DNA of 64,000 nt from Dyella sp. M7H15-1 (GCF_004114615.1 NZ_CP035300.1:62001-126000), one strand, 5' to 3'. Counted from the stretch's first letter, positions 52,798 to 61,351 are shown. Translations and numbers: made by a program. Notes: a model not told the origin generated them from the letters alone.

Positions 52798-53114
52798 TGG
52801 TGCCCGAGGCCGGAATCGAACCGGCACGCCTTTCGGCGAGGGATTTTCTTCCCACTTCGGCTTTCGCCGCCGTCCTGACAGTCGCAGGACGTTCGTGGTC
52901 TGGAGCACGCCTTCACCATAGCCTTGCGGCCGTAGGTGCCCGCCGTCTGCTCTCTACACCTTCCCAAGCGAGAGCTTGGGCTTGGCTCGGCGTTGGCTCG
53001 GACACCGAGGCATCCAGGGCTTTCGCCGACTTTGACGGGCTTCACTTCGGGCGTTTCCCCCCGAAGGCTCAAATTGTTCAAGTCCCTTGTGTCTACCGAT
53101 TTCACCACTCGGGC
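52798..53114 (-). tRNA. Replacement tRNA-Leu(UAA), interrupted by a group I intron
   Basis: The 5' exon (53114-53080) is GCCCGAG-TG-GTG-AAATCGGTAGA-CAC-A-AGGGA-CTT and the 3' exon (52847-52798) is AAAA-TCCCT, variable arm CGCCGAAAGGCGT, T arm GCCGG-TTCGATT-CCGGC, acceptor CTCGGGC, A73 and CCA. Joined, they give an 85-nt class II tRNA with loop CUUAAAA and anticodon UAA; all stems pair. Acceptor and anticodon stems differ from the disrupted chromosomal copy, so it is not a simple duplicate. The intron lies between U34 and A35. The gene is carried by the ICE, points the same way as the destroyed tRNA, and would restore UUA decoding. Confidence 0.95.
52848..53079 (-). ncRNA. Group I self-splicing intron in tRNA-Leu (Azoarcus-like, IC3)
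   Basis: 232 nt with no open frame for a homing endonuclease. The 5' splice site follows CUU; an internal guide GAG (in UUUGAGCC) pairs with it, giving the usual U-G wobble at the splice site. The last base is the conserved G. Core elements, in order: GTCAAAGTCGGCGAAAGCC, AACGCCGAGCCAAG, GAAGGTGTAGAGAGCAGACGG, GGCTATGGTGAAGGC and TGCTCCAG. These follow the Azoarcus tRNA-Ile intron almost word for word as I remember it. P7 is GAGCA (52952-52948) with TGCTC (52907-52903); the Azoarcus intron has a compensated GACUA/UAGUC here. The position U34/A35 equals that of cyanobacterial and plastid tRNA-Leu(UAA) introns. Confidence 0.92.
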
Positions 53115-53276
53115 GTAGTGCGATGCGCTGGAAGCTCCTATCTCAAGTTCTGGTGGCGCCTAGCTGGCCCCTGACCACCAAGCCAAGCCGTGAAGCTGCG
53201 CCTTGGATGCCAGCAAGCCGTTGTCACTATTAGCGTTCTGGCAGGTTAGCGCAAGCAGGAAAGACTTGACAAAACT

Positions 53277-53285
53277 GATTTTAAG
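53277..53285 (+). repeat. attR core, 9-bp direct repeat GATTTTAAG
   Basis: Identical to 9533-9541. ICE sequence lies to the left, the tRNA 5' half to the right. The same nine bases would arise at the exon junction of the intron-containing tRNA gene at 52798-53114 if the intron were absent. Confidence 0.92.
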
Positions 53286-53317
53286 TCTCTTGCGTCTACC
53301 AATTTCGCCATCCAGGC
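53277..53317 (-). pseudogene. 5' half of the disrupted chromosomal tRNA-Leu(UAA) gene
   Basis: Minus strand: acceptor GCCTGGA, D arm GCG-AAATTGGTAGA-CGC, anticodon 5' strand AGAGA and loop CTTAAAA, then TC and a switch to ICE sequence (AGTTTTGTC). The expected TCTCTCGACC continuation is at 9533 and below. Without it no anticodon stem can form, so any transcript from here cannot fold into a tRNA. Confidence 0.95.
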
Positions 53318-53353
53318 AAGGCAGCTACCACGGTGACGAGAGCTGCGCGCGTG

Positions 53354-53365
53354 ATCGTAACATGC
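53354..53365 (-). promoter_or_regulatory. Extended -10 promoter of the original tRNA-Leu gene
   Basis: On the minus strand TGTTACGAT is an extended -10 (TGnTAnnnT), followed by the GC-rich discriminator CACGCGCGC, as at stable RNA promoters under stringent control. Predicted start is about 30 bp before the tRNA. It now drives the broken 5' half and, 160 bp further on, possibly the replacement tRNA. Confidence 0.5.
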
Positions 53366-53584
53366 GTTTAGCTTTTCGCGGAGCAGCACGCACTGCTTTA
53401 ATGCGGCAAGATCCCGGAATAATGACATCGAAATTAGTACTTTTATGTATGTAATTTCCTATTTTCAGTGTGAGTTTTGGAGCTATATAGAAAATCCTTG
53501 CTAATCTGGGGGTTGCGGGCTTGCAATGTGTCGGCTGCCCGCCTACTTTGCAGGTGCACATCACCTAACCAGGGAGGGCGCAAG

Positions 53585-54235
53585 ATGATTGACGTTGTAC
53601 TCGTGGATGATCACGAGCTAGTCCGCACCGGCTTCAGGATGATCCTACAGCAGCCGGACATTCGTATCTGTGGCGAGGCGGGCACGGCCGAAGAGGGTCT
53701 GCGCCTGATCCGGGCTGCCAAACCGCATATTGCATTGGTCGATGTGCACATGCCCGGTATGAGCGGCATCGAGCTGACGGAACGGGTAGCTCGCGCGAAT
53801 CTGCCTACTCACGTAATCGTTGTAACGGTAGTAGACGATGCCCGTTTTCCGAAGCGGCTATTGGATGCTGGCGCACATGGTTATCTAACTAAGAGTTGCG
53901 CTGCCGAAGAATTGCTCAATGCCGTGCGCCAAGTGGCCGGCGGCCGGCGTTATCTGGCTCCTGCAGTAGCACAGCAGTTGGCGCTGGCCACCTTGGATGG
54001 CGAAGGTTCGCCATTCGACGTGCTCTCTAGCCGCGAGCTGGAGGTGGCGATGATGTTGGTGCGTGGCAAGGCGCTTACGGCAATCGGCGAGCAGCTCAAC
54101 CTGAGTCCCAAAACGGTCTCTACCTATAAACAGCGGCTTATGGAAAAGTTGCAGGTAGACCACGTGATCAGCCTTGCGCACTTGATGACAGTGCATGGTC
54201 TGCTGGATACGCATAACAACCAGGTCGGAGGCTGA
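53585..54235 (+). CDS. uvrY: Response regulator, GacA/UvrY type
   Basis: ATG 53585 after CCAGGGAGGGCGCAAG; 216 aa. Receiver domain: VLVDDHELVRTGFRMIL (acidic pair), phosphoacceptor Asp in IALVDVHMPGMSG, and the lysine in GYLTKSCAAEEL. C-terminal LuxR/NarL helix-turn-helix: LSSRELEVAMMLVRGKALTAIGEQLNLSPKTVSTYKQRLMEKLQV. GacA/UvrY regulators activate small regulatory RNAs of the Csr/Rsm system. First chromosomal gene right of the ICE; before integration it lay near the MASE1 kinase at 6935. Confidence 0.92.
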   Translation: MIDVVLVDDHELVRTGFRMILQQPDIRICGEAGTAEEGLRLIRAAKPHIALVDVHMPGMSGIELTERVARANLPTHVIVVTVVDDARFPKRLLDAGAHGYLTKSCAAEELLNAVRQVAGGRRYLAPAVAQQLALATLDGEGSPFDVLSSRELEVAMMLVRGKALTAIGEQLNLSPKTVSTYKQRLMEKLQVDHVISLAHLMTVHGLLDTHNNQVGG

Positions 54236-54253
54236 GCAAGTTTCCGCAATAGA

Positions 54254-54280
54254 AAAGGGCCGGACATTGTCCGGCCCTTT
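54254..54280 (+). terminator. Terminator between uvrY-like gene and rne
   Basis: AAAGGGCCGGAC and GTCCGGCCCTTT form a 12-bp stem with an ATT loop, flanked by A and T runs. It can serve both the plus-strand regulator and the minus-strand rne gene, which converge here. Confidence 0.88.
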
Positions 54281-54311
54281 CTGTTTTGGGTTGTTGTGCG
54301 CGCCAAGTGCA

Positions 54312-57300
54312 TCAGGACGACTGGTTATTGCGCTGTGTCTGGAGCGTGTCATCTTTATCGGGCGAAGACGGTTCTTTAGCGTCTTCAACGCCATGCTCTG
54401 GCGCGGCTGCTGCGTGTTGGCGCATGGGCTGGGAAAGCAGATCACCTTGCTCAGGCTGATGAAACAGCGGTGTTGGTGTGATCACAATTGGAGCGGGTGT
54501 TTGCACAGGCACGGCTTGCTCGCTGGCCGGCTCGGTGGACTGCGATGTTACTGTGGCTGCTATTGAGACGGAGTCGATGGGTGCAGCGACATTCGTTTCA
54601 TTGGTGGCGGGTGCGACGTCATGGGAGACCGTAACCGTCACGGTCTCAGCCGGAGCAACAGGCACTTCGGTTTTTGGCTCATCGACAGCATTGCTTTCAG
54701 GAGCGCGGCTGGCTTGGGCAGCTTCGCGCATCGGAATCGGTGGCAACACAGGCAGGTTGAACGATGCCGCCACAGGTGCGGGGGCGATAATCAGCGGTAT
54801 CGCAGCTTGCTCATCCGCTACGGATACTTGGTGGATTTCACTGGATGCGACATCGGTCCTGGTTATCTCGACCGGAACGACAGGCGGCTTGACTGCTGCC
54901 TGCTCTGCCGTTTCATTGGCGCTGGGCGAAACGGCCTCGATCGGGGCGGGTGCTTTGGGCGCCGGCTTCTGTGCTTGCATTTCAGTCGATGGAGCGTGCT
55001 GTGTTAGCGCAGCGATGGCTTCGGACTTGGCTTGCGGCGCCTGGGTGAGTTCGGATGCAACGTCTTCGTCGCGATCCTCGTCATCCAATGTCTCGCTCAC
55101 CTGCTCGTTCGAGACCGCGCCTGTGGCGGTACCGTCATTACGGCGACGACGACGGCCACCGCGGCGACCACGGCGGCGACGCGACTGGTTGCTCTCTGCG
55201 GTTTCATTGGCAGCTGCGTCGACCCCTTCAGCGACTACGCCTGCGAGGTTGCTGGCAGGTTTGTTGACTGACTTTGGCGCTTCCACGGGCTTGGCGGCCG
55301 TCGGTGCGTCGGCGGCTGGCTGCCGCTGAGGAGGTTCGGTCTGCGGCTGGCGCTGCTGGCGTTCCTGCGACGGCAGTTGCTTGGCGACCGGCGCACTCTG
55401 CTGCTTGTTACGCTGTTCATTAGCCACGGCTTCACTGGTTTGAGCTGCCGGCTTGGGTTGGCGTTGTTCCTGCTTGTTACTTTGCTGTTGCGACGGTTGC
55501 GGCTGGCGGTTCTGCGCCTGCTGCTGCTCGTTACGTTGCCGTTGCTGCTGATTCGGGTTCTTGCCTTGCTGTTGAGGCTGATTGCTGCGTGTCTCGCGCT
55601 GCTGACTCTGGCGCTGTTGGCCGTCTGTGCGATGGCGCTCGTTGCGACGATCTTGCTGCGGCTTGCCGCGCGATGCTTCCTGGCGCGCTGCTGGAGCTGG
55701 AGCCGGAGCTGGCTCGGCGGCACTGTTGCCGCGGAAGAAACCGACGATGCGAGAGAAGAAACCAACATTGCTGACCGGCGTAGCCATGGGAGCTGCCATC
55801 GGTTGGCGCTTTGCGACCTGGGCTGGAGCCGTCGTGGCGGCAGGTTCTTCCTCCCGCACTGGTGCTGGGCTGGCCGGCACGATACCGCTGACGGCAGGCT
55901 GTTCGCTGCTACCCAGCACCTGGCCCATCTTGCGGATGGCGCTGGGTTCTTCGGCGGTGATGCGCTCGTAACTGGGTTTGCTGTGCTCACCCATATCCGC
56001 TTCGCGGATGCGCTGGATCTCGATGTGCGGTGTTTCGAGCTTGTCGTCCGCCACAATCACCACGTGCACCTTGTTGCGCAGTTCTATCTCAACCACGCTG
56101 GCGCGCTTTTCGTTGAGCATGAAGTTGGCCACGCTGGGCGGGGTCTGCACCAGCACCTGGCCAGTGTTGTCCTTCATAGCGTGCTCTTCGATCAGGCGCA
56201 GGGTCGAGAGCGATAGCGATTCTACGCTGCGGATATGGCCGTGGCCTTCACAGCGCGGGCAGACGATCTGGGTGGCTTCGCCCAGTGACGGGCGCAGGCG
56301 CTGGCGCGACATCTCCAGTAGGCCGAAGCGTGAAAGGCGACCGATCTGGATGCGTGCGCGGTCTAGCTTGGAGGCATCCTTCAGGCGCTCTTCGACTTCC
56401 CGCTGATGCTTGGGGCTGTCCATGTCGATGAAGTCGATCACGATCAGGCCGCCAGCATCGCGGATGCGCAACTGGCGGGCGATCTCGGCCGCTGCTTCCA
56501 AGTTGGTGTTGAACGCGGTCTCCTCGATGTCGCCGCCCTTGGTGGCCTTGGAGGAGTTGATGTCGATGGCGGTTAGCGCTTCGGTCTGATCGATCACGAT
56601 CGAACCGCCGGAGGGCAGGCGCACGCTGCGATCGAAAGCGCTCTCGATCTGGGTTTCGATCTGGTAGCGCGAGAACAGCGGGGTATCGTCTTTATAGAGC
56701 TTGAGCTTGCGCAGGGCGTTGGGCATCACCTGCTGCATGAACTCGCGGGCGTCGTGGTAGAGCGACTCCTCGTCGATCAGGATCTCGCCGATGTCGTTGC
56801 GCAGGTAGTCGCGCAGGGCACGGATGAACAGCTTCGATTCCTGGTAAATCAGGAACGGCGCCTTCTGCGCCTGGGCCGCACCGGAGATCGCCTTCCATAA
56901 CTGGATCAGGTAATCGAGGTCCCACTGCAGCTCTTCGGCGTCGCGGCCCATGCCGGCGGTACGCACGATCAGGCCCATGTCGTCCGGAACGGTGAGGTGC
57001 TCCAGCGCTTCCTTCAGCGCCTGCCGATCTTCACCCTCGATGCGACGGGACACGCCGCCGGCTTTCGGGTTGTTCGGCATCAGCACCATGTAGCGGCCGG
57101 CCAGGCTGATGAAGGTGGTGAGGGCAGCGCCCTTGTTGCCGCGTTCTTCTTTCTCGACCTGGACAACGACTTCTTGGCCTTCCCTCAGCAGTTCGCGAAT
57201 ATTGGACTTGTAAGGATCAAGCCCCGACGTGAAATATTCGCGGGCGATTTCCTTCAGGGGGAGGAAGCCATGGCGTTCGGCGCCATAGTCGACAAAGCAG

Positions 57301-57464
57301 GCTTCCAGGGATTGCTCAACGCGCGTGATACGGCCTTTGTAGATGTTGGCCTTTTTCTGTTCGCGGGAGGGAATTTCGATATCGAGATCGTAAAGGGTTT
57401 GACCATCCACGATAGCCACACGCAACTCTTCACGCTGAGTTGCGTTGATCAACATTCTTTTCAT
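54312..57464 (-). CDS. rne: Ribonuclease E
   Basis: ATG 57464 ([17 protein letters not shown]) is the family start and has GAGGAA upstream; an open frame extends to 57722 but is leader. 1050 aa. S1 domain [29 protein letters not shown], catalytic Asp in [11 protein letters not shown] (D344), Zn-link CPRCEGHGH (C402, C405). The C-terminal half is a disordered scaffold rich in Gln, Arg and Pro (Q-rich repeats, [16 protein letters not shown]) for RNA and degradosome partners. It cuts mRNA and processes rRNA and tRNA, probably including 3' trimming of both tRNA-Leu transcripts. Confidence 0.96.
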   Translation of the reverse strand: MKRMLINATQREELRVAIVDGQTLYDLDIEIPSREQKKANIYKGRITRVEQSLEACFVDYGAERHGFLPLKEIAREYFTSGLDPYKSNIRELLREGQEVVVQVEKEERGNKGAALTTFISLAGRYMVLMPNNPKAGGVSRRIEGEDRQALKEALEHLTVPDDMGLIVRTAGMGRDAEELQWDLDYLIQLWKAISGAAQAQKAPFLIYQESKLFIRALRDYLRNDIGEILIDEESLYHDAREFMQQVMPNALRKLKLYKDDTPLFSRYQIETQIESAFDRSVRLPSGGSIVIDQTEALTAIDINSSKATKGGDIEETAFNTNLEAAAEIARQLRIRDAGGLIVIDFIDMDSPKHQREVEERLKDASKLDRARIQIGRLSRFGLLEMSRQRLRPSLGEATQIVCPRCEGHGHIRSVESLSLSTLRLIEEHAMKDNTGQVLVQTPPSVANFMLNEKRASVVEIELRNKVHVVIVADDKLETPHIEIQRIREADMGEHSKPSYERITAEEPSAIRKMGQVLGSSEQPAVSGIVPASPAPVREEEPAATTAPAQVAKRQPMAAPMATPVSNVGFFSRIVGFFRGNSAAEPAPAPAPAARQEASRGKPQQDRRNERHRTDGQQRQSQQRETRSNQPQQQGKNPNQQQRQRNEQQQAQNRQPQPSQQQSNKQEQRQPKPAAQTSEAVANEQRNKQQSAPVAKQLPSQERQQRQPQTEPPQRQPAADAPTAAKPVEAPKSVNKPASNLAGVVAEGVDAAANETAESNQSRRRRGRRGGRRRRRNDGTATGAVSNEQVSETLDDEDRDEDVASELTQAPQAKSEAIAALTQHAPSTEMQAQKPAPKAPAPIEAVSPSANETAEQAAVKPPVVPVEITRTDVASSEIHQVSVADEQAAIPLIIAPAPVAASFNLPVLPPIPMREAAQASRAPESNAVDEPKTEVPVAPAETVTVTVSHDVAPATNETNVAAPIDSVSIAATVTSQSTEPASEQAVPVQTPAPIVITPTPLFHQPEQGDLLSQPMRQHAAAAPEHGVEDAKEPSSPDKDDTLQTQRNNQSS

Positions 57465-57804
57465 TGTGATTCCTCGGCTTGGCCGTGCGTCGCGCGCCGC
57501 GGTGGCGCCTGGTGTGGCGGCCTGTCCTTCGGAGCGCGCCGCTGCGGTAAAGCGGCAAAATAAACGGTAACGTTCCCGATACCGGGATGATTCTTGGGCA
57601 CGCAAGCCGCGTTGTCTGTCTGCATGTGAGAGCGGACAAGTGGCTGCCCGAACCGTTACGATGACAGGGTGTTTGCAACGGGCTGCCGTGATGGCGACCG
57701 AGCCAAACCTCACCAGTGTCACGGGACGGGCACCCGGCCTTCACAAACGTCGGCCGACCGGGTCAAGCGCTGTACGAGTATCCTCTCAACCCAGGTTTTT
57801 TTCA
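57465..57804. other. Divergent leader region of rne and rluC
   Basis: No gene. In other bacteria the long rne leader RNA folds into hairpins through which RNase E limits its own synthesis; GC-rich inverted repeats here (for example GCGCGCCGCGGTGGCGC) would allow that. The rluC promoter lies in the right part. The arrangement rne-rluC divergent is conserved in gammaproteobacteria. Confidence 0.5.
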
Positions 57805-58773
57805 ATGCAGACGGCAACTTCCCCTGATGCACCTCAAGGGGTGCGTCAACTCGAGATCGGTCCGGAGCGGGACGGTCAGCGCATCGACAATGCCTTGATG
57901 ACCCTGCTCAAGGGTGTGCCCAAGAGCATGATCTACCGTCTGTTACGTACCGGGCAGGTGCGCGTAAACGGTAAGCGCACCAAGCCCGACACCCGTCTCA
58001 GTCAGGGTGACATGCTGCGCATCCCACCGGTTCGGGTAGCGGAAAGGGCGGCAGGGCAGAAGGCATCCCTGGGGGCGATCGAGGCGGCGGCCAACGCCAT
58101 CCTCTTCGAGGACAAGCACTTCCTAGTGATCGACAAGCCCTCCGGCATGGCCAGCCATGGGGGCAGTGGGGTCAGTCATGGGGCAATCGAGCTGCTGCGC
58201 CAGGCCCGCCTCAAGGATCATCTGGAGCTGGCTCATCGACTGGATCGCGACACCAGTGGCGTGCTGGTCTTTGCCCGCACTCGCGCCGGTTTGACTGGTC
58301 TGCAAGCGGCGATCCGTGCCGGCGAGGTGACCAAACAATACCTATGTCTGATGGTGGGCCATCCGTCCAAGGCGCGCTTCGACGTCAACGCACCGCTACA
58401 AAAGTCGATCCTGCAGGGCGGCGAGCGGATGGTGCGGGTATTGGAAGGTGGCAAACCCTCGCTCACCTTTTTTCGTGAGATGGAGCAGTACCCCGGCGCC
58501 CGCCTGATGCAGGCGACCCTGGGCACCGGGCGCACCCATCAGATTCGTGTCCATGCGGCCCATATCGGCCATCCGCTGGCGGGTGACACGAAGTACGGCG
58601 ATCGTGACGCCAACAAGCGCTTTCGTGACAAGGGGCTGCATCGATTATTCCTGCATGCTTCCCATATGTCCTTCGAGCTGGACGGGAGAGCGTACGGATT
58701 CTCTGCGCCGTTGCCCGACGATCTGAAAAGCTTCCTTGATACCCTGGCCGCTAAAGGAAAAAGCGGGCGCTGA
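57805..58773 (+). CDS. rluC: 23S rRNA pseudouridine synthase RluC
   Basis: ATG 57805; 322 aa. N-terminal S4 RNA-binding domain (KSMIYRLLRTGQVRVNGKRTKPDTRLSQGD), then the RluA-type catalytic motif LELAHRLDRDTSGVLVFA with nucleophile D147, and GRTHQIRVHAAHIGHPLAGD. It makes pseudouridines 955, 2504 and 2580 (E. coli numbering) in 23S rRNA. Its 3' end overlaps the convergent next gene by 23 bp. Confidence 0.95.
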   Translation: MQTATSPDAPQGVRQLEIGPERDGQRIDNALMTLLKGVPKSMIYRLLRTGQVRVNGKRTKPDTRLSQGDMLRIPPVRVAERAAGQKASLGAIEAAANAILFEDKHFLVIDKPSGMASHGGSGVSHGAIELLRQARLKDHLELAHRLDRDTSGVLVFARTRAGLTGLQAAIRAGEVTKQYLCLMVGHPSKARFDVNAPLQKSILQGGERMVRVLEGGKPSLTFFREMEQYPGARLMQATLGTGRTHQIRVHAAHIGHPLAGDTKYGDRDANKRFRDKGLHRLFLHASHMSFELDGRAYGFSAPLPDDLKSFLDTLAAKGKSGR

Positions 58774-60250
58774 CTTCCAGCGACCGCACCAGGCCGCCGA
58801 CCAGTCCTGATTGGACCAGCAGCGCGCAAGTAGCGTGCGCCAGCCCGACTGTCAGCACGCTGCGCGAGCGCAGGAAGCACCATGCCCACCACAGCTCCGC
58901 CACCAGGCAAAGCTGCATCAACATGCCATTCGGGGCGTGGAGCAGGGCGAAGATCAGGGCCACGGCCAGGATTGCCAACTTGGGACGATGTCCCGTGATC
59001 TGCTCGAGGCGCCGCAACAGCACCACCAGCATCAACCACTGCTGCAGCCATGCCCAGCCGAAATAAGTCAGTACATGGACCGGCGGCAGTGGTTGCAGCT
59101 TGTGACCAGCTAGAACAATCAGCCAGAGCGTGACCGGTATGGTGATCAGCGGCCACAGCCAGTCGCGCCCATTCGACGGCCAGCGCCACAGGCACGGCAG
59201 ATGGTGTCGCTCGATAAACAGCGCGTAGGCCAGGCCACCACTGAAGGCAAGCACCGCAAGCGGTGTCGCGTACAAACCCCAGTGAAGGCCCATCACCAGC
59301 CACAACGGCCCCAGCAGGCAGCCTGCCATCTCCAGCCAGGGACGCCATAGACCATGGGGTGGATGCGCTGCAAGCCATGCCAGCGCCATGAGATAAAACA
59401 TGCAACCAACCCAGTTGGCGATAGTGTGAGACGTCGGTATGGCGGCCTGCGGCGTGGCGCCGGCAGGAACAATCAGCGCGGCGGGCCAGTGCGCACGCAA
59501 CTCATCGCGCAAGGCCAGCATGGTTTCCGCGCTGATGCCATGGGGCAGCCGGAACTGCGGCATGGCGATGTTTTGCACAGACGCGCTGACTTGCTCGATA
59601 TCGCTGTTGGGTAGATCAATCAGTACATCATGGGCATGCGAAGTTGGCTCCGTGGTCCATAACGCGATGGAAGACAGATGCAGCACCGCATGGGCAGGAA
59701 TCTGCACGCGCAACCGTAGCATCTGCGCTACATCAGGTGGCTGGCAGGTGCCGCCATTGACGGATTGCCATGCCAGGCCACGCAAATCGATATGCAAGCT
59801 GCGAGTGTCCGGTGTCAGTGCGATGGCCGTGGGGGTCAGGCAGGTTGGCACGTGGCCGGTGCCCCACATCAATCCGAGCGTACCCGCTGCACTGCTTTGC
59901 AGTTGCGCTTGCAGGATCGGCCAGTGTGCGAGATCCAGCGCCCCATCTATCGGCAGGCCAAGTTCGAACAGCGTGCCATCCGTGCTGATGATACTTAGTG
60001 CTCCAGCATCACGCACCACTGTGGCATGCCCAAACGCGCGTCCGGCGATCAGGTCGCGCGGCTTGCGCAGATGCCATTGCCACAAAGGTTGATGGGATTG
60101 GAGCAGGGCGAACTGTTCGTTGGCTTGTTCAAGCAGCCGGATGGCTATCATGCGCGCCGCCACCCAACCCAGTGCGATGCATAGGATCACCGCGGCTAGC
60201 ACGTAGCCGGCGAGTATTCCTACCCCTTGCAAGCGGCGCCGCTCGTCCAA
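58751..60250 (-). CDS. CPBP-like intramembrane protease family protein
   Basis: About 500 aa. An N-terminal membrane helix is followed by a ~250-residue periplasmic region without known domain, then about eight membrane helices. AVALIFALLHAPNGMLMQLCLVAELWWAWCFLRSRSV and LTVGLAHATCALLVQ fit motifs 2 and 3 of CPBP/CAAX proteases. The usual motif 1 EExxxR appears as LQQWLMLVVLLRRL, lacking both glutamates, so catalysis is doubtful. The start is uncertain: TTG 60250 just after phhB is used, because the frame further upstream lies inside phhB. Confidence 0.65.
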   Translation of the reverse strand: MDERRRLQGVGILAGYVLAAVILCIALGWVAARMIAIRLLEQANEQFALLQSHQPLWQWHLRKPRDLIAGRAFGHATVVRDAGALSIISTDGTLFELGLPIDGALDLAHWPILQAQLQSSAAGTLGLMWGTGHVPTCLTPTAIALTPDTRSLHIDLRGLAWQSVNGGTCQPPDVAQMLRLRVQIPAHAVLHLSSIALWTTEPTSHAHDVLIDLPNSDIEQVSASVQNIAMPQFRLPHGISAETMLALRDELRAHWPAALIVPAGATPQAAIPTSHTIANWVGCMFYLMALAWLAAHPPHGLWRPWLEMAGCLLGPLWLVMGLHWGLYATPLAVLAFSGGLAYALFIERHHLPCLWRWPSNGRDWLWPLITIPVTLWLIVLAGHKLQPLPPVHVLTYFGWAWLQQWLMLVVLLRRLEQITGHRPKLAILAVALIFALLHAPNGMLMQLCLVAELWWAWCFLRSRSVLTVGLAHATCALLVQSGLVGGLVRSLEVSARFFL

Positions 60251-60258
60251 TGGGGGCG

Positions 60259-60600
60259 TCAGCGGGCGAGCAGGGCGTCGACGCGCGCAGCGCAGATGAA
60301 ATCGTTCAACGACAGCCCACCCACGTCGTGCGTGGACCAGCGCAGCTTGCAATGGCCGTAGCCCGCCTCGATATCCGGGTGGTGATCTTCGTGATTGGCC
60401 ATGAAGCCCACTGCATTGATAAAGCCCAGCGTATGGTGGAAGTTCTCAAAGCGGTAATCCTTCACCAAGGCATCACCTTGTCCGCTGACTTTCCAGCCAT
60501 TCACCATCGACAGCAGTGCGGCAACAGCCGCTTCGTCCAACGCATGTTCCTTGCCTTTGCGCGGTTGGCAGTGTTGGGCGGCGAGCGGTAGGGTGGTCAT
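60259..60600 (-). CDS. phhB: Pterin-4a-carbinolamine dehydratase
   Basis: ATG 60600; 113 aa. FENFHHTLGFINAVGFMANHEDHHPDIEAGYGHCKLRWSTHDVGGLSLNDFICAARVD holds the family's HEDHHP active-site histidines. It dehydrates 4a-hydroxytetrahydrobiopterin to recycle the cofactor of phenylalanine hydroxylase. Likely co-transcribed with the membrane gene downstream. Confidence 0.95.
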   Translation of the reverse strand: MTTLPLAAQHCQPRKGKEHALDEAAVAALLSMVNGWKVSGQGDALVKDYRFENFHHTLGFINAVGFMANHEDHHPDIEAGYGHCKLRWSTHDVGGLSLNDFICAARVDALLAR

Positions 60601-60742
60601 AGCGATCTCCAAAGTCATTCGCTGAAGCGCCGAAACTGTACGCGAAAAATGCGAAATCGGATATTCAACGCGAAACAGGACTAAAATAGTGCTGTATGGC
60701 CCGACCATCCCGGGTCCAAAGAAAGATGATTCCGGAGCAGGC

Positions 60743-61351
60743 ATGATCGAGATTTCCGAGCGCGCGCAGCAGCATTTCCTGCGCCTTCTCTCGCAACAGG
60801 GCATCGAAGGATTGGGTATTCGCCTGCGCGTCACCGCGTCGGGCACGCCCGCGGCCGATTGCGAACTGGAATTCTGTGAGCCGCAGGAACTCACCGGCGC
60901 TGAATGGACGGTGGAATGCAAGGGTTTTGATTTCCATATCGAAGGCGACAGCGCACCCTGGTTGGAAGGTGCCACCATCGACTTCGAGCCGAACCAGACC
61001 GGCGGTCAGTTGAATATTCGCGCTCCAAAGATCAAGGGCGAACTGCCGGGCTTGGAAGCGGGTCTGGTCGAGCGCGTGCGTTATGTGCTAGAGGCCGAAG
61101 TGAATCCACGCATCGCCGCACATGGCGGTCGCGTAAGCTTGCTGGAGATCGATGCCAACGGCGTGGTGTTGCTGCAATTTGGCGGTGGTTGCCATGGTTG
61201 CGGCATGGTCGACGTCACACTCAAGCATGGTGTGGAAAAAACCTTGCGCGAGCGCGTGCCGGAAATTACCGAAGTGCGTGATGCGACGGACCACAAAGGT
61301 GGCAGCCATCCGTATTACCGCAAGAAGGAGGGGCAGTCAGCGATGGGCTGA
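60743..61351 (+). CDS. nfuA: Fe-S biogenesis protein NfuA
   Basis: ATG 60743; 202 aa. N-terminal degenerate A-type carrier domain (ISERAQQHFLRLLSQQGIEGLGIRLRVTASGTPAADCELEF), then the Nfu domain with the cluster-binding CxxC in GGGCHGCGMVDVTLKHGVE (C150, C153). It carries a [4Fe-4S] cluster to target proteins, mainly under oxidative stress or iron limitation. Confidence 0.96.
   Translation: MIEISERAQQHFLRLLSQQGIEGLGIRLRVTASGTPAADCELEFCEPQELTGAEWTVECKGFDFHIEGDSAPWLEGATIDFEPNQTGGQLNIRAPKIKGELPGLEAGLVERVRYVLEAEVNPRIAAHGGRVSLLEIDANGVVLLQFGGGCHGCGMVDVTLKHGVEKTLRERVPEITEVRDATDHKGGSHPYYRKKEGQSAMG

Larger units (their letters stand above)
9533..53285 (+). mobile_element. Integrative and conjugative element, Tn4371-like transfer module, in tRNA-Leu(UAA)
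   Basis: The boundaries are the 9-bp repeats that split one tRNA-Leu gene. One repeat copy plus the interior is 43,744 bp. The integrase lies beside the left end. The core contains parB, repA, parA, traF, a DUF3363 relaxase, a LysR-type traR-like gene, traG and trbBCDEJKLFGI in the order known from Tn4371-type ICEs. Accessory blocks are arsenic resistance, a padR-doxX-multicopper oxidase-chrA cassette, toxin/HEPN genes, a Gabija-like pair and a replacement tRNA-Leu. All transfer genes are intact, so the element looks potentially mobile. Tn4371 itself is not known for tRNA targeting, so the integration module was probably acquired separately. Confidence 0.93.

Noticed and set aside
52848-53079. 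The tRNA insert as a small transposon or archaeal-type protein-spliced intron
   Set aside because: It has no terminal repeats or target duplication, and it contains the group I catalytic core with P7 pairing, a U-G splice-site pair and terminal G.
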